Origin: an uncultured Neomegalonema sp.
GTDB taxonomy: Bacteria > Pseudomonadota > Alphaproteobacteria > Rhodobacterales > Rhodobacteraceae
Direction of reading: 5' to 3'
DNA: 44,094 bases
Assembly (NCBI GenBank): GCA_937957975.1
Contig: CALFFK010000012.1
Coordinates: 1-44,094 of the forward strand
Part shown: one piece after another, positions 16,049-24,533 of the stretch
Numbering within the stretch: position 1 is the stretch's first letter
Layout of the letters: every line of letters starts with the position of its first letter
Notes under the pieces: model-generated
The model's input: the letters and a program-made list of their open reading frames with translations, nothing else
What the model was told of the DNA's origin: nothing
Database searches by the model: none
Position numbers and translations under genes: made by a program

Positions 16049-16519
16049 ATGGTGACTACCCCTGACCCTTTCGAGCGGCACGATCATGCATCCTGCCAGA
16101 AACAGGCACTCACACAGGCCGAGGAAGTCTGTGGCGGGCGATTAACAGCGATCCGGCGGCGAGTGCTGGAGTTCCTGCTCGAATCGCATGTGGCACTTGG
16201 AGCATATGACGTACTGGAACGATTGCGGGAGGACGGACATCGTGCGCAACCACCCGTGGCTTACAGGGCGTTGGATTTTCTGGTGGCGCAGGGATTGGCG
16301 CATCGGATCGAGCGGCTTAATGCCTTTATCGCTTGTCATCGCCCTGCCGATTGCAAGGCTCCGGCATTCCTGATCTGCCGTGCGTGTAATCGTGTGGCGG
16401 AAACAGTGAATACCCCGAAGCGGGGAGCGCTGGCGCGAGACGCAAGGGCGCTGGGCTTCGAGATCGAGGAAACCGTTATCGAGGCACAAGGGCTTTGCCC
16501 GGCGTGTCAAACGCCATGA
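16049..16519 (+). CDS. zur: Zinc uptake regulator, Fur family
   Basis: This 156-aa protein is a Fur-family repressor that binds DNA when loaded with zinc. A winged-helix domain covers about residues 25-90 (RLTAIRRRVLEFLLES, then VAYRALDFLVAQGLAHRI), and the dimerisation domain carries the structural zinc site C110-x-x-C113 and C150-x-x-C153. The H97/C102 region (ACHRPADC) is where regulatory zinc ligands lie in Zur proteins. ATG 16049 is chosen because the family domain starts soon after and upstream codons would run through the operator. Its stop overlaps the znuC start as ATGA. Confidence 0.92.
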   Translation: MVTTPDPFERHDHASCQKQALTQAEEVCGGRLTAIRRRVLEFLLESHVALGAYDVLERLREDGHRAQPPVAYRALDFLVAQGLAHRIERLNAFIACHRPADCKAPAFLICRACNRVAETVNTPKRGALARDARALGFEIEETVIEAQGLCPACQTP

Positions 16520-17238
16520 GCTTGATTACCGCACAGAATCTCACGATCCGATTGGAAGGACGTACGATCCTGCATGATGTGGATTTCACCATTAATGAAA
16601 GCGAAATCGTTACGGTGGTAGGGCCGAACGGATCAGGAAAATCGACCTTCATGCGGGCGCTGGTCGGGGCATTGACCCCGGCACGCGGAACCGTAACGCG
16701 GCGGGCGGGACTGCGGATAGGATATGTGCCGCAGACACTGCATATCGACCAGACCCTGCCGCTGACAGTGTCGCGATTCCTGTCATTGCCAACGCGGCGA
16801 AATGGCCGCGAAATCAACGCAGCACTGACAGAGACGGGCCTACCGCCAGAGATTGCCGTACAACAGGTGTCGGCGCTTTCCGGGGGGCAGTTCCAGCGAG
16901 TGTTGCTGGCCCGTGCCCTACTTGGTGATCCACATCTTCTGGTTCTGGATGAACCAACCAAGGGGTTGGATCAACCGGGAGTCGCAGCCTTCTATCTGCT
17001 GGTCGAGGAAGTACGGCGTCGGCTGGGATGTGCGGTACTGATGGTCAGCCATGACCTGCATGTGGTGATGAGCGCATCGGATCGGGTTATCTGTATCAAT
17101 GGGCATATTTGCTGTGAGGGGGCGCCGGTCGTGGTGTCAAAAGCGCCTGAATACCGGGCCATGTTTGGGCAAGGAACGCGGGGAGCACTCGCACTTTATC
17201 AACATGACCACGATCATTCACATGGGGCTGGCCCATGA
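16516..17238 (+). CDS. znuC: Zinc ABC transporter, ATP-binding protein
   Basis: This 240-aa ATPase powers zinc import with ZnuB. Walker A is GPNGSGKST (36-44), the Q-loop PQ is at 72-73, the signature LSGGQ at 121-125, Walker B LLVLDEP at 141-147, and VSHD supplies the switch His. A His/Asp-rich tail (HDHDHSHG) is common in zinc systems. The start overlaps the zur stop by 4 nt (ATGA), and its own stop overlaps znuB in the same way, so the three genes are translationally coupled. Confidence 0.94.
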   Translation: MSLITAQNLTIRLEGRTILHDVDFTINESEIVTVVGPNGSGKSTFMRALVGALTPARGTVTRRAGLRIGYVPQTLHIDQTLPLTVSRFLSLPTRRNGREINAALTETGLPPEIAVQQVSALSGGQFQRVLLARALLGDPHLLVLDEPTKGLDQPGVAAFYLLVEEVRRRLGCAVLMVSHDLHVVMSASDRVICINGHICCEGAPVVVSKAPEYRAMFGQGTRGALALYQHDHDHSHGAGP

Positions 17239-18038
17239 TCTTCGATGCTTTCTTCTTTTCCGCTTTGGTGGCCGGAATCGGAATTGCGCTCGCTGCGGGG
17301 CCGCTGGGGTGTTTCGTGGTATGGCGACGAATGGCGTATTTCGGGGATGCAACAGCCCATGCAGCGATCCTGGGGGTTGCGTTGGCGTTGGCTTTTGATT
17401 CTGCTGTTTCAGTTGGCGTTATCGTCAGTGCGACGGGGATGGCTCTTGCTGTATTCCTGCTGACCGGGCGTGGGCTTGCGGTCGATACGCTGCTTGGGGT
17501 GGCCGCTCATTCTGCGCTGGCCTTCGGGGTTCTCGCGCTGGTGTTGACGGGCGAACGCGGCATCAATCTGGAAGCGTATCTGTTTGGAGACATCCTCAAC
17601 GTGTCCATGCAGGATATTGGGCTGATCTGGGCGGGAGCGATGCTTATCGGGGGGCTATTGGTCTGGCGATGGTCATCCCTTCTCACCGCGACCGTCAGTG
17701 ACGATCTGGCGCGGGCGGAAGGTATCCAGCCTGCGAGGGAGCGTCTCATTTTGATGCTGGCTGTCGCGTTATTGGTCGCCATGTCTATCGAGGTTGTCGG
17801 CGCGTTGCTCGTGACTGCTTTGCTCGTCATCCCCGCCGCCACCGCGCGCTCGCTTGCCAGAACGCCAGAAGGAATGGCGAAACTATCCGCCATTCTTGCA
17901 GTCACAGCAACATCACTGGGACTGATCGCTGCCTTTGCACTTGATGTGCCTGCCGGTCCTGCCATCGTCGCCACAAGCGCCACTGGATTCGCGATCACGA
18001 CACTCATGGGTGCATTTAAAAGAACACATCTTGGGTGA
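17235..18038 (+). CDS. znuB: Zinc ABC transporter, membrane permease
   Basis: This 267-aa hydrophobic protein of the ABC-3 family has about eight membrane segments and forms the channel for Zn2+ from ZnuA. Typical parts are the FVVWRRMAYFGDATAHAAILG stretch (in part), NLEAYLFGDILNVS and VVGALLVTALLVIPAATAR near residues 190-210. It starts inside the znuC stop (ATGA) and closes the operon; no clear terminator follows before the HNH gene 71 bp on. Confidence 0.94.
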   Translation: MIFDAFFFSALVAGIGIALAAGPLGCFVVWRRMAYFGDATAHAAILGVALALAFDSAVSVGVIVSATGMALAVFLLTGRGLAVDTLLGVAAHSALAFGVLALVLTGERGINLEAYLFGDILNVSMQDIGLIWAGAMLIGGLLVWRWSSLLTATVSDDLARAEGIQPARERLILMLAVALLVAMSIEVVGALLVTALLVIPAATARSLARTPEGMAKLSAILAVTATSLGLIAAFALDVPAGPAIVATSATGFAITTLMGAFKRTHLG

Positions 18039-18109
18039 TTGACCGCTTATCAATCCACATGTAGCCTCCGCCACAACAGAGGGTCTGGAATAATGTGGAG
18101 GAGGCAGCG

Positions 18110-18709
18110 ATGACGGCAGATCTTGCAACGATCGACAGCCTCACACAAAAGGTACAATCCCGCGCAGCATTCCGCGATCACCCCGCGCTGATCCTGAACG
18201 CGGATTATCGCCCACTGTCATATTTCCCATTGTCGATCTGGCCATGGCAGGAGGCGGTAAAAGCCGTCTTTCTCGACCGGGTGAACATCGTGTCAGAATA
18301 TGAGACAGAAGTGCATTCGCCAACCTTCACCATGCGTTTGCCGAGCGTAGTGTCGTTGCGCGATTACGTGCAGCCTGCGCGCTATCCGGCCTTCACTCGG
18401 TTTAACCTGTTCCTGCGGGACGAATTCACCTGTCAGTATTGTGGCGTGCAGGGCGATCTGACTTTCGACCACGTTATCCCGCGCTCACGCGGGGGCCGAA
18501 CGACGTGGGAAAACGTCGTGGCGGCATGTTCGGCATGCAATCTGCGCAAGGCAAATCACAGTCTATCGAAGAGCAATATGCATTTGCGACGCAAGGCATT
18601 CCGCCCAACTGCGATGCAATTGCAGAATACCGGGCGAAAGTTCCCCCCAAACCACCTGCACCAAAGCTGGATGGATTATCTGTATTGGGACAGTGAACTG
18701 GACGCCTGA
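18110..18709 (+). CDS. HNH endonuclease family protein
   Basis: This 199-aa protein has an N-terminal region ALILNADYRPLSYFPLSIWPW (in part), which is shared by a common group of bacterial HNH proteins, and an HNH core: C108-x-x-C111, D120-H121 (TFDHVIPRSRGG), N135, and C140-x-x-C143-N with ANH after it. The CXXC pairs bind structural zinc; H121 is the likely general base. It is a nuclease-type protein of unknown target; such genes are widespread on chromosomes and not tied to phage here. ATG 18110 with GGAGGAGGCAGCG before it is preferred to GTG 18095. Confidence 0.85.
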   Translation: MTADLATIDSLTQKVQSRAAFRDHPALILNADYRPLSYFPLSIWPWQEAVKAVFLDRVNIVSEYETEVHSPTFTMRLPSVVSLRDYVQPARYPAFTRFNLFLRDEFTCQYCGVQGDLTFDHVIPRSRGGRTTWENVVAACSACNLRKANHSLSKSNMHLRRKAFRPTAMQLQNTGRKFPPNHLHQSWMDYLYWDSELDA

Positions 18710-18782
18710 CATCGACCGGATGAGAGGCTGCCTGGCGATTGGCATCAGGCCCGGACAGTCAGGTAAAATGTTTCCCGCAGCA

Positions 18783-18818
18783 TAAAAAAGGCCCGCGCGA
18801 TGCTCTCGCGCGGGCCTT
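18783..18818 (-). terminator. Intrinsic terminator of the TadG-like gene
   Basis: AAGGCCCGCGCGA and TCGCGCGGGCCTT pair around a short loop; on the - strand the hairpin is followed by a run of T. The + strand side lacks a T-run, so it serves the gene ending at 18840. Confidence 0.85.
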
Positions 18819-18839
18819 GTATCAGGGAAAAGATATGCT

Positions 18840-20150
18840 TCAGCTCGCCAAACGCAGGCCACCAATTTCGCGAGCAATATCTTCGAATGCTTCGGTCAGT
18901 GAATCGGCGCTGTCGGCACTGAACATCTGACCACCACTACCTGCCGCACAGGCCGTGAGGCGTTGTTCACTTGCTGGATCGAGATTAAGCGCAACGGCGT
19001 AGATGGTGACGTCATTTTGTTTTGCCAACGAACAAGCAGACTGGAAATAGTTATTTGATTCTGCGCCATCATTGGTTGAACCCGCGCCGATATTATGGGT
19101 CGTGTTGAACGCGCCGTCCGTCAACACGACGATAATCTTTTGTGCTTCGTCGTAAGGGCGCGGGTCGGTATCCCATACCGAAGACCATGCAGGAGAAAGC
19201 GCATAGACACCCCAGATCATGCCAATATGCGCCGCTGTAGAGCCGTTGGCCTGAAGCCCTTGAACCGCATTGCGGTAAGTCGAAGGATTATCGCTCAGTG
19301 CCTGAAGGCGCACGGTCGGGCTGGCATCGCCGATTTCGGAGGACGTAACATACGGAATGGCGGAACTGGACGGCGCTTCATCGCTCAAATCGTAATTGAT
19401 CCCGTTATTGCCCCGGAACCGCTCCGCCGCCCAAACATTACCACCTGTAATCGCTGCGCCACCGATAGATGATGCTTCGAGTATACCTGTACCCAACCCA
19501 CTGATATTGACCGACGTGGAGTAGGGAATCACTGAAATGGTTGGTGCTTCGCGGTCGGCAGTTTGCTCTTCCAAATTATCAAACAGCGCATAAGCCGCTT
19601 CCTTCAGGCGGTCGATACGTGGTGCACCGTTGAGATCCAGCTGCATCGAGCCGCTGACGTCAAGAACCAGCGCAATTTCATAGGGCAGCGGATTTGGCTT
19701 CAGTGTGGCGGAGCGCAGTCCGATCTCAATCTCATTCTTGCCAAAGACACCAAGAAAGAAAGTCTTGATGTTCAAGGTTGCAGTCGCTGTAATCTCACTC
19801 GGATCACCCGGATCACCACCCTCCTTGCGTGAGATGAGCTCTACATCCTCCAACGCATTGGCCATATCACGTGTGGCGAACCATCCTTCAAGCAGATCAG
19901 CACCCTGATCTTCGATTTCTGTATCGGTAAGGCTGGAACGAGCCATGGAGAGGACTGCCGCATCCAATGTTCTCTGAGCCTTGCCCTGAAGGGCATAAGC
20001 GCGCCCAAAATCGGTTGCTCCGCCCGCCATGATCACGAGAACTGGAAACATCAGGCCAGTCATCATCGCAACAGAGCCGCTCTTCTCGCGCATGAAGCGG
20101 ACTACAGTTTTGCCAGTAGCCTTGGTTTTTGAGAAAATCGCGGTGCTCAT
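18840..20150 (-). CDS. TadE/TadG-like pilus-associated protein with von Willebrand A domain
   Basis: This 436-aa protein opens with a basic stretch, then one membrane helix (about residues 24-44: SGSVAMMTGLMFPVLVIMAGG, in part), the TadE/G-type N-terminus, followed by DFGRAYALQGKAQRTLDAAVL. From residue 158 comes a vWA domain with the MIDAS motif DVSGSM (164-169) and VVLTDGAFN later. It should be anchored in the inner membrane with the vWA domain outside, in the manner of TadG proteins of Flp/Tad pili. No tad genes are near, so it is an orphan in this window. The start has AAAAGGCGCATCAAG upstream; a terminator follows. Confidence 0.82.
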   Translation of the reverse strand: MSTAIFSKTKATGKTVVRFMREKSGSVAMMTGLMFPVLVIMAGGATDFGRAYALQGKAQRTLDAAVLSMARSSLTDTEIEDQGADLLEGWFATRDMANALEDVELISRKEGGDPGDPSEITATATLNIKTFFLGVFGKNEIEIGLRSATLKPNPLPYEIALVLDVSGSMQLDLNGAPRIDRLKEAAYALFDNLEEQTADREAPTISVIPYSTSVNISGLGTGILEASSIGGAAITGGNVWAAERFRGNNGINYDLSDEAPSSSAIPYVTSSEIGDASPTVRLQALSDNPSTYRNAVQGLQANGSTAAHIGMIWGVYALSPAWSSVWDTDPRPYDEAQKIIVVLTDGAFNTTHNIGAGSTNDGAESNNYFQSACSLAKQNDVTIYAVALNLDPASEQRLTACAAGSGGQMFSADSADSLTEAFEDIAREIGGLRLAS

Positions 20151-20363
20151 CTTGATGCGCCTTTTCTTGCCGGGTTGAGGGTATTGCCTCAGACAGCAAA
20201 ACGAGGGCCAAGAGCCAGAAAGCGCGCAAACCCCCGCTAAATTGCAACAACATGCCCGAACGCATTGTATTGCACGTCCCGAAACGAAGCAGCAGGGGCC
20301 ATGTCACGGCCAATCCGTAACATGCGTTGACACCACCCCTGTCTCCCGCACAAGGTCCGGCGC

Positions 20364-21812
20364 ATGTTCGCGATGCGCCCTGTTGGATACGTCATCGGCC
20401 TGTTTGTTATCGTCCTCGGAGTGGCGATGCTGGGGCCGCTCATAGTCGATGCCGTGGGTGGCCATGCCGAATGGCAGACCTTTGGTATCGCAATGCTGAT
20501 CACAGTGATTGCAGGCCTGGGCCTGATGACAGCCTGCGCTTCAGGCCGCAGGGAGGGGTTATCAATCCAGCAGACGTTCATCCTGACCGTCCTCGCCTGG
20601 GTGGTCTTGCCCTTATTCGGTAGCTTGCCTTTCATAATCGGCGCGATGGACATGAGCTTCACCGACGCGTTCTTCGAAGCAATGTCCGGCATCACGACAA
20701 CCGGAGCGACCGTAATAACCGACCTGGAGCAAAAGCCACCCGGCATCTTGCTTTGGCGTGGATTGCTGCAATGGTTTGGGGGGCTTGGAATCGTGGTCGT
20801 CGCTATCGCGATCCTGCCCGAACTCAGGGTTGGGGGGATGCAGCTTTTCAAGTCAGAAGCGTTCGACACGTTTGGCAAAATTTTGCCTCAGGCTGCGCAG
20901 ATCGCAAAGCAGCTCTTTTATATTTATCTGGGCCTGACGATCACGGCGATGCTCGTCTACGCCGCCTGCGGGATGATGCCGATAGACGCGCTCGTCCATG
21001 CCATGACCAGTATCGCAACGGGCGGTCTGGCCAATTATGATGCGTCTTTTGCAGCATTCAAAAACCCGGCGATCCACTATTTCGGGGCGCTGTTCATGCT
21101 GGCTTCCGCCCTGCCCTATGTTCGCTTCATCCAATTGGCCCATGGCGCGCCAAAGCCGATCCTGCGTGATCCGCAGGTGCGGATGTTTTTCAAACTGGTT
21201 TTTCTGTTCGTTGCTATTCTTGCTTTTGGGCGGTGGCAGGACAGTGGAGATATCGAATACGCCTTCCGCACGACCCTGTTCAATGTGGTGTCGATTATGA
21301 CCGGAACGGGCTATGCAACTGAAGATTATGGACTGTGGGGGCCATTCCCGATGATGATGTTCTTCGTCATCGGAATGATTGGCGGCTGTGCTGGATCGAC
21401 GAGCTGTTCAGTGAAGATCTTTCGGTATCAAGTGCTTGCAGCAGTGATACGCGCACAGATCAAATTAATCCAAAATCCCTCTAGCGTACCACGCGCCCGT
21501 TATGATGGCAGGCCGATCTCGGAAGACATTCTATCGTCAGTGATGGCATTCTTCCTGTTGTTCATGCTGACGCTTGGGTTGCTCGTTCTGTGCCTGAGCA
21601 TGATCGGACTGGACCTTCTGACCGCCTTATCCGGGGCAGCGGCCTGTCTGGGTAATATCGGGCCGGGGTTGGGGCCGATAATCGGCCCATCCGGCAATTA
21701 CGCCACACTGCCGGACAGCGCAAAATGGGTTCTAACGCTTGCCATGTTCCTCGGCAGACTCGAATTACTCAGTGTCTTCGTGCTGTTCATGCCACGCTTC
21801 TGGCAACGGTAA
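20364..21812 (+). CDS. trkH: Trk-type potassium uptake membrane protein
   Basis: This 482-aa membrane protein is the K+-translocating subunit of the Trk system. The four pore loops are readable: SGITTTGAT (109-116), TSIATGGLAN (215-224), SIMTGTGYAT (309-318) and ACLGNIGPG (426-434), the last being divergent as usual. About ten membrane helices surround them. The TrkA regulatory subunit it normally needs is not in the window. ATG 20364 and ATG 20373 are both possible; 20364 has AAGG upstream. The 213-bp divergent gap to the TadG-like gene should hold its promoter. Confidence 0.93.
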   Translation: MFAMRPVGYVIGLFVIVLGVAMLGPLIVDAVGGHAEWQTFGIAMLITVIAGLGLMTACASGRREGLSIQQTFILTVLAWVVLPLFGSLPFIIGAMDMSFTDAFFEAMSGITTTGATVITDLEQKPPGILLWRGLLQWFGGLGIVVVAIAILPELRVGGMQLFKSEAFDTFGKILPQAAQIAKQLFYIYLGLTITAMLVYAACGMMPIDALVHAMTSIATGGLANYDASFAAFKNPAIHYFGALFMLASALPYVRFIQLAHGAPKPILRDPQVRMFFKLVFLFVAILAFGRWQDSGDIEYAFRTTLFNVVSIMTGTGYATEDYGLWGPFPMMMFFVIGMIGGCAGSTSCSVKIFRYQVLAAVIRAQIKLIQNPSSVPRARYDGRPISEDILSSVMAFFLLFMLTLGLLVLCLSMIGLDLLTALSGAAACLGNIGPGLGPIIGPSGNYATLPDSAKWVLTLAMFLGRLELLSVFVLFMPRFWQR

Positions 21813-21839
21813 GTCACGAAAGTGCCGGAGGAATATTGA

Positions 21840-22628
21840 TTAAAGAAGCCGCTCAACAATCTGCCCGTGCAGCGGTTCTGTAGCGGCGATCAATCCGGCG
21901 ATGTGGGTATCAGGAGCATTATAGCGAATTGGGTTTCCGGCCCGGTTCGTCATGCGCCCACCCGCCTCTTCAAGAATAATCTGTGCCGCAGCCAAATCCC
22001 ATTCGCTCAGGGTATTCAACGCGATAGCAGCGTCCCAGCGATCCGTAGCGACCTTGCAGACGCGATAGGCGATGGAATTGACGTAGCCATGCCTTCCCCC
22101 CGGCGCATCGCCTTGCCATTTGGCCGCGTCGAGAACGGAGCGCCGCGACAGAATATCAGCCTCTTCAAAAGGCGGGACAGGTCCGGGCACGAGGGGCACA
22201 CCATTACGAGTCGCGCCCTTTCCCCGTATGGCAAAGAAGAATTCGTCCTTCGCCGGGTTCAGCACAGAACCGGCAACGATTTCGCCTTGCACAGCCAAAG
22301 CCGCACAAACCGTAAATTCGCCCTTGCCATCAATAAAAGCACGTGTGCCATCAATGGGATCAACGATCCAGACCCGCTCGCGCGACAGGCGTTCCTCATC
22401 GTCTGCACTTTCCTCGGATAACCAGCCGTGAGAAGGAAACGCACCACAGAGGCGTTCATGGAGCAAGGCATTGGCAGCCAGATCAGCCTCACTAACCGGT
22501 CCTTCACCCGGTTTGTCCCACGTCTCCGGATTCTGGCCAAAATAGCGCATGACGAGTGTTCCCGCATCGGCCACGGCCTGACGCAAAACCTCGACCTCGT
22601 GTTCAGTGACGTCAATTTCCAGCAACAT
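21840..22628 (-). CDS. Inositol monophosphatase / CysQ family phosphatase
   Basis: This 262-aa Mg2+-dependent phosphatase has the family's metal-binding motifs: WLSEES (69-74), WIVDPIDGTRAFIDG (87-101, with D90 and D93) and EWDLAAAQIILEEAGG near residue 210. The GTRAFIDGKGEFTVCAAL stretch is close to that of 3'(2'),5'-bisphosphate nucleotidases (CysQ), but histidinol-phosphatase or inositol phosphatase activity cannot be excluded. It overlaps the 3' end of the tldE gene by 17 bp, so the two are probably translationally coupled. Confidence 0.85.
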   Translation of the reverse strand: MLLEIDVTEHEVEVLRQAVADAGTLVMRYFGQNPETWDKPGEGPVSEADLAANALLHERLCGAFPSHGWLSEESADDEERLSRERVWIVDPIDGTRAFIDGKGEFTVCAALAVQGEIVAGSVLNPAKDEFFFAIRGKGATRNGVPLVPGPVPPFEEADILSRRSVLDAAKWQGDAPGGRHGYVNSIAYRVCKVATDRWDAAIALNTLSEWDLAAAQIILEEAGGRMTNRAGNPIRYNAPDTHIAGLIAATEPLHGQIVERLL

Positions 22629-23946
22629 GACATCCCTCGATCAGAAGGGTTGGCACGGCCAGGGCACGATCAAAGGGCAAATCATTCGCCGCCTCCAGCA
22701 CGGCGAACATCTCGATCAGATTGCCAACAACCGTCGCTTCCGTGACCGGATACGCCAACTCGCCCTTTTCAATCCAGAAACCGGTCGCGCCCCGGCTGTA
22801 ATCGCCGGTGTTGGAATTGATGCTGGCCCCCATCATTTCGGTTACGAAGAAACCCTCATCGATTCCGGCGATCATCTCTTGCGGGCTGCGCGCCCCCGGC
22901 GCGAGCATGACGTTCGAGTGAGTTGGGCGGGGCGGGGAACCAACACCAAAAGAGGCGCTGCCCGTGGATGTCAGGTCAAGTTGCCGGGCTGCACCACAAT
23001 CGAGAAGCCATGTCTGAAGTACACCATCATCAACCAGCACGCGCTCACCCGTCGCCAACCCTTCGCCATCAAAAGGACGAGAGCCAATGCCACGCGGGCA
23101 GAGGGGATCGTCAGTAATCGTGAACCCTTTGGGGAACACCCGCTTCCCAAGCTTCTCACCCAGATAAGTGCTGCCCCGCGCCACACTCGCGCCGTTGATC
23201 GCACTCAGGAAGTGACCGATTACCGACGAAGCCAGGCGTTGATCAAAAATCAACGGTACAGGTTTCGTGGGAGCCTGACGTGGCGCAACCCGCCTAGCCG
23301 CGCGCTCCCCCGCTTCCCGCCCGATTTCCTCCAGATCGCGCAGGTCGTCACGCCAGCGTGCGATGCCATAGGCATAGTCGCGCTCCATCCCCGGACCTTC
23401 GCCCGCGATGGCAGAGCAGGAAGCACTCCAAAAGCTGCCCTGCCGGTGCCCGGAAAACCCGTTCGACATGACCAGTGCAATCTCGTTGCGCCGCCAGCTT
23501 GCATTTGAGCCTTCGGATTTGGTGACGCCAGGAACAGCCCGTGCAATGGCGTCAAGGGTCATGGCATCTTCACGTAGCTGGTCAACATCAGCTTGTGCCG
23601 GATCGCATAGATCAAGATCAGGCAAATCAGTTGCTCTGGTTTCGGGCAATGCACAATAAGGATCTTCCGGTGCCTCCCGCGCCATTGCCACCGCCCGCTC
23701 GGCCATTTCAGCGAGGGCGCTATCCTGCCGGCTAGATGCGGAAACACAAGCTTGCCGATTGCCGACGATAACCCGCGCTCCGACATCAAGGGTCTCGGAT
23801 CGCCCGATATCCTCGACCGCGCCATCACGAACCGATGCCTCCAGGCCTTCCGTCATCGCAGCAGAAGCCGATACCTGATCCGCCCCCGCTTTTTGGCACA
23901 GATCGAGCAGTCGTTCGCAAAGGGCGGTGAGATCAGTCACAGGCAT
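22612..23946 (-). CDS. pmbA: TldE/PmbA metalloprotease-family protein
   Basis: This 444-aa protein is the TldE (PmbA) partner of the TldD/TldE protease, which trims peptides such as microcin precursors and unfolded leaders. Family marks are the early DGAVEDIGRSETLDVGARVIVGNRQA region, SNGFSGHRQGSFWSAS near the middle, and the C-terminal PARPTH/GARS and NTGDYSRGATGFWIEKGELAYPVTEATVVGN segments (in part), diagnostic for this family. TldE lacks the zinc motif HExxxH, as seen here. tldD is not in the window. Downstream comes the CysQ-like gene in an overlapping pair common in Alphaproteobacteria. Confidence 0.88.
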   Translation of the reverse strand: MPVTDLTALCERLLDLCQKAGADQVSASAAMTEGLEASVRDGAVEDIGRSETLDVGARVIVGNRQACVSASSRQDSALAEMAERAVAMAREAPEDPYCALPETRATDLPDLDLCDPAQADVDQLREDAMTLDAIARAVPGVTKSEGSNASWRRNEIALVMSNGFSGHRQGSFWSASCSAIAGEGPGMERDYAYGIARWRDDLRDLEEIGREAGERAARRVAPRQAPTKPVPLIFDQRLASSVIGHFLSAINGASVARGSTYLGEKLGKRVFPKGFTITDDPLCPRGIGSRPFDGEGLATGERVLVDDGVLQTWLLDCGAARQLDLTSTGSASFGVGSPPRPTHSNVMLAPGARSPQEMIAGIDEGFFVTEMMGASINSNTGDYSRGATGFWIEKGELAYPVTEATVVGNLIEMFAVLEAANDLPFDRALAVPTLLIEGCHVAGN

Positions 23947-24074
23947 GGCTCCGGTTGGGGGAAAAAATGGGCGCTTTTGTCCGAGATGGGCGGCAAAAAT
24001 CCGAAGGCAACTCTACTCCAACGGATACACCCCGTAACTGAACAGCAAGCCATTGCCATACGAAATATGTAATG

Positions 24075-24098
24075 TTTCAAGGCAAATGAACCTTGCAA
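24075..24098. promoter_or_regulatory. Imperfect dyad upstream of luxR, possible lux-box-like operator
   Basis: TTTCAAGG and CCTTGCAA form 8-bp arms with one mismatch around an 8-bp centre. Size and symmetry suit a dimeric regulator such as LuxR, but no consensus proves it. Confidence 0.3.
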
Positions 24099-24178
24099 TT
24101 GGTTGAGCCGAATTTACACCTGATTCGTTTCAAAATACGCGTCAAAGTAGAGACTTACCCTTAAATCGCCAACACGGC

Positions 24179-24228
24179 GAAAAAATCGAGAAATATACCG
24201 TCTAAAACGACAGGGAAAAAATCGAGAA
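24179..24228. repeat. 14-bp direct repeat, 36 bp apart
   Basis: GAAAAAATCGAGAA occurs exactly at 24179-24192 and 24215-24228. The start-to-start distance of 36 bp would place both copies close to the same face of the helix. They lie 72-121 bp before the ATG of the small gene preceding luxR. Confidence 0.7.
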
Positions 24229-24299
24229 TCACAGACGATTTGCATCCGGTTCGCATTCAGCCTTTCATTGGTTTTTCTGATGACAGGAGCCAAGTAAAA

Positions 24300-24524
24300 A
24301 TGGGAAGCAAAAGGGCCGAGGTGGATATGCTTGTGCAGCAGATCGAGCATCTCAAACGCAGTGTTTGCGACGAACAATATCGATATACGCATGAATATCT
24401 TGACCTCGCAATGACCGCAGCACGCAGGGAAGCGCCGTGTACAAGTAGCCATTGCGATGATGATGAAAACACCATTTGTGACATGGGAAAACGCGGGGTA
24501 GCCGATCCCATTATTGTGCACTAA
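24300..24524 (+). CDS. Possible 74-aa small protein preceding luxR
   Basis: ATG 24300 has an AGGAG sequence about 10 nt upstream, and the frame stops (TAA) 9 bp before the luxR start, so the two could form one operon. The protein would begin MGSKRAEVDMLVQQIEHLKR, an amphipathic helix, and contain three Cys (CTSSHC, ICD). I recognise no family. Against it, the opposite strand is also open over most of this region, and the composition is not clearly coding. It may be a small leader or regulatory protein of the quorum-sensing locus, or chance. Confidence 0.35.
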   Translation: MGSKRAEVDMLVQQIEHLKRSVCDEQYRYTHEYLDLAMTAARREAPCTSSHCDDDENTICDMGKRGVADPIIVH

Positions 24525-24533
24525 TATGACTGA

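Larger units (their letters stand above)
23947..24299. other. Leader region upstream of the luxR locus, with dyad and direct repeats
   Basis: No gene is credible here. The stretch is richer in A+T than its flanks and should carry the pmbA promoter on one strand and the luxR-side promoter on the other. It holds an imperfect dyad TTTCAAGG-N8-CCTTGCAA (24075-24098) and a 14-bp direct repeat described separately. Confidence 0.5.

Noticed and set aside
18783-18818. Hairpin as terminator of the HNH gene on the + strand
   Set aside because: The + strand side is followed by GTATCAG without a T-run; the T-run is on the - strand only.
24114-24521. 135-codon frame on the - strand opposite the leader and small gene ahead of luxR
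   Set aside because: No ribosome-binding site, no family look, and it runs through the repeat-bearing leader. The + strand frame is the slightly better candidate.
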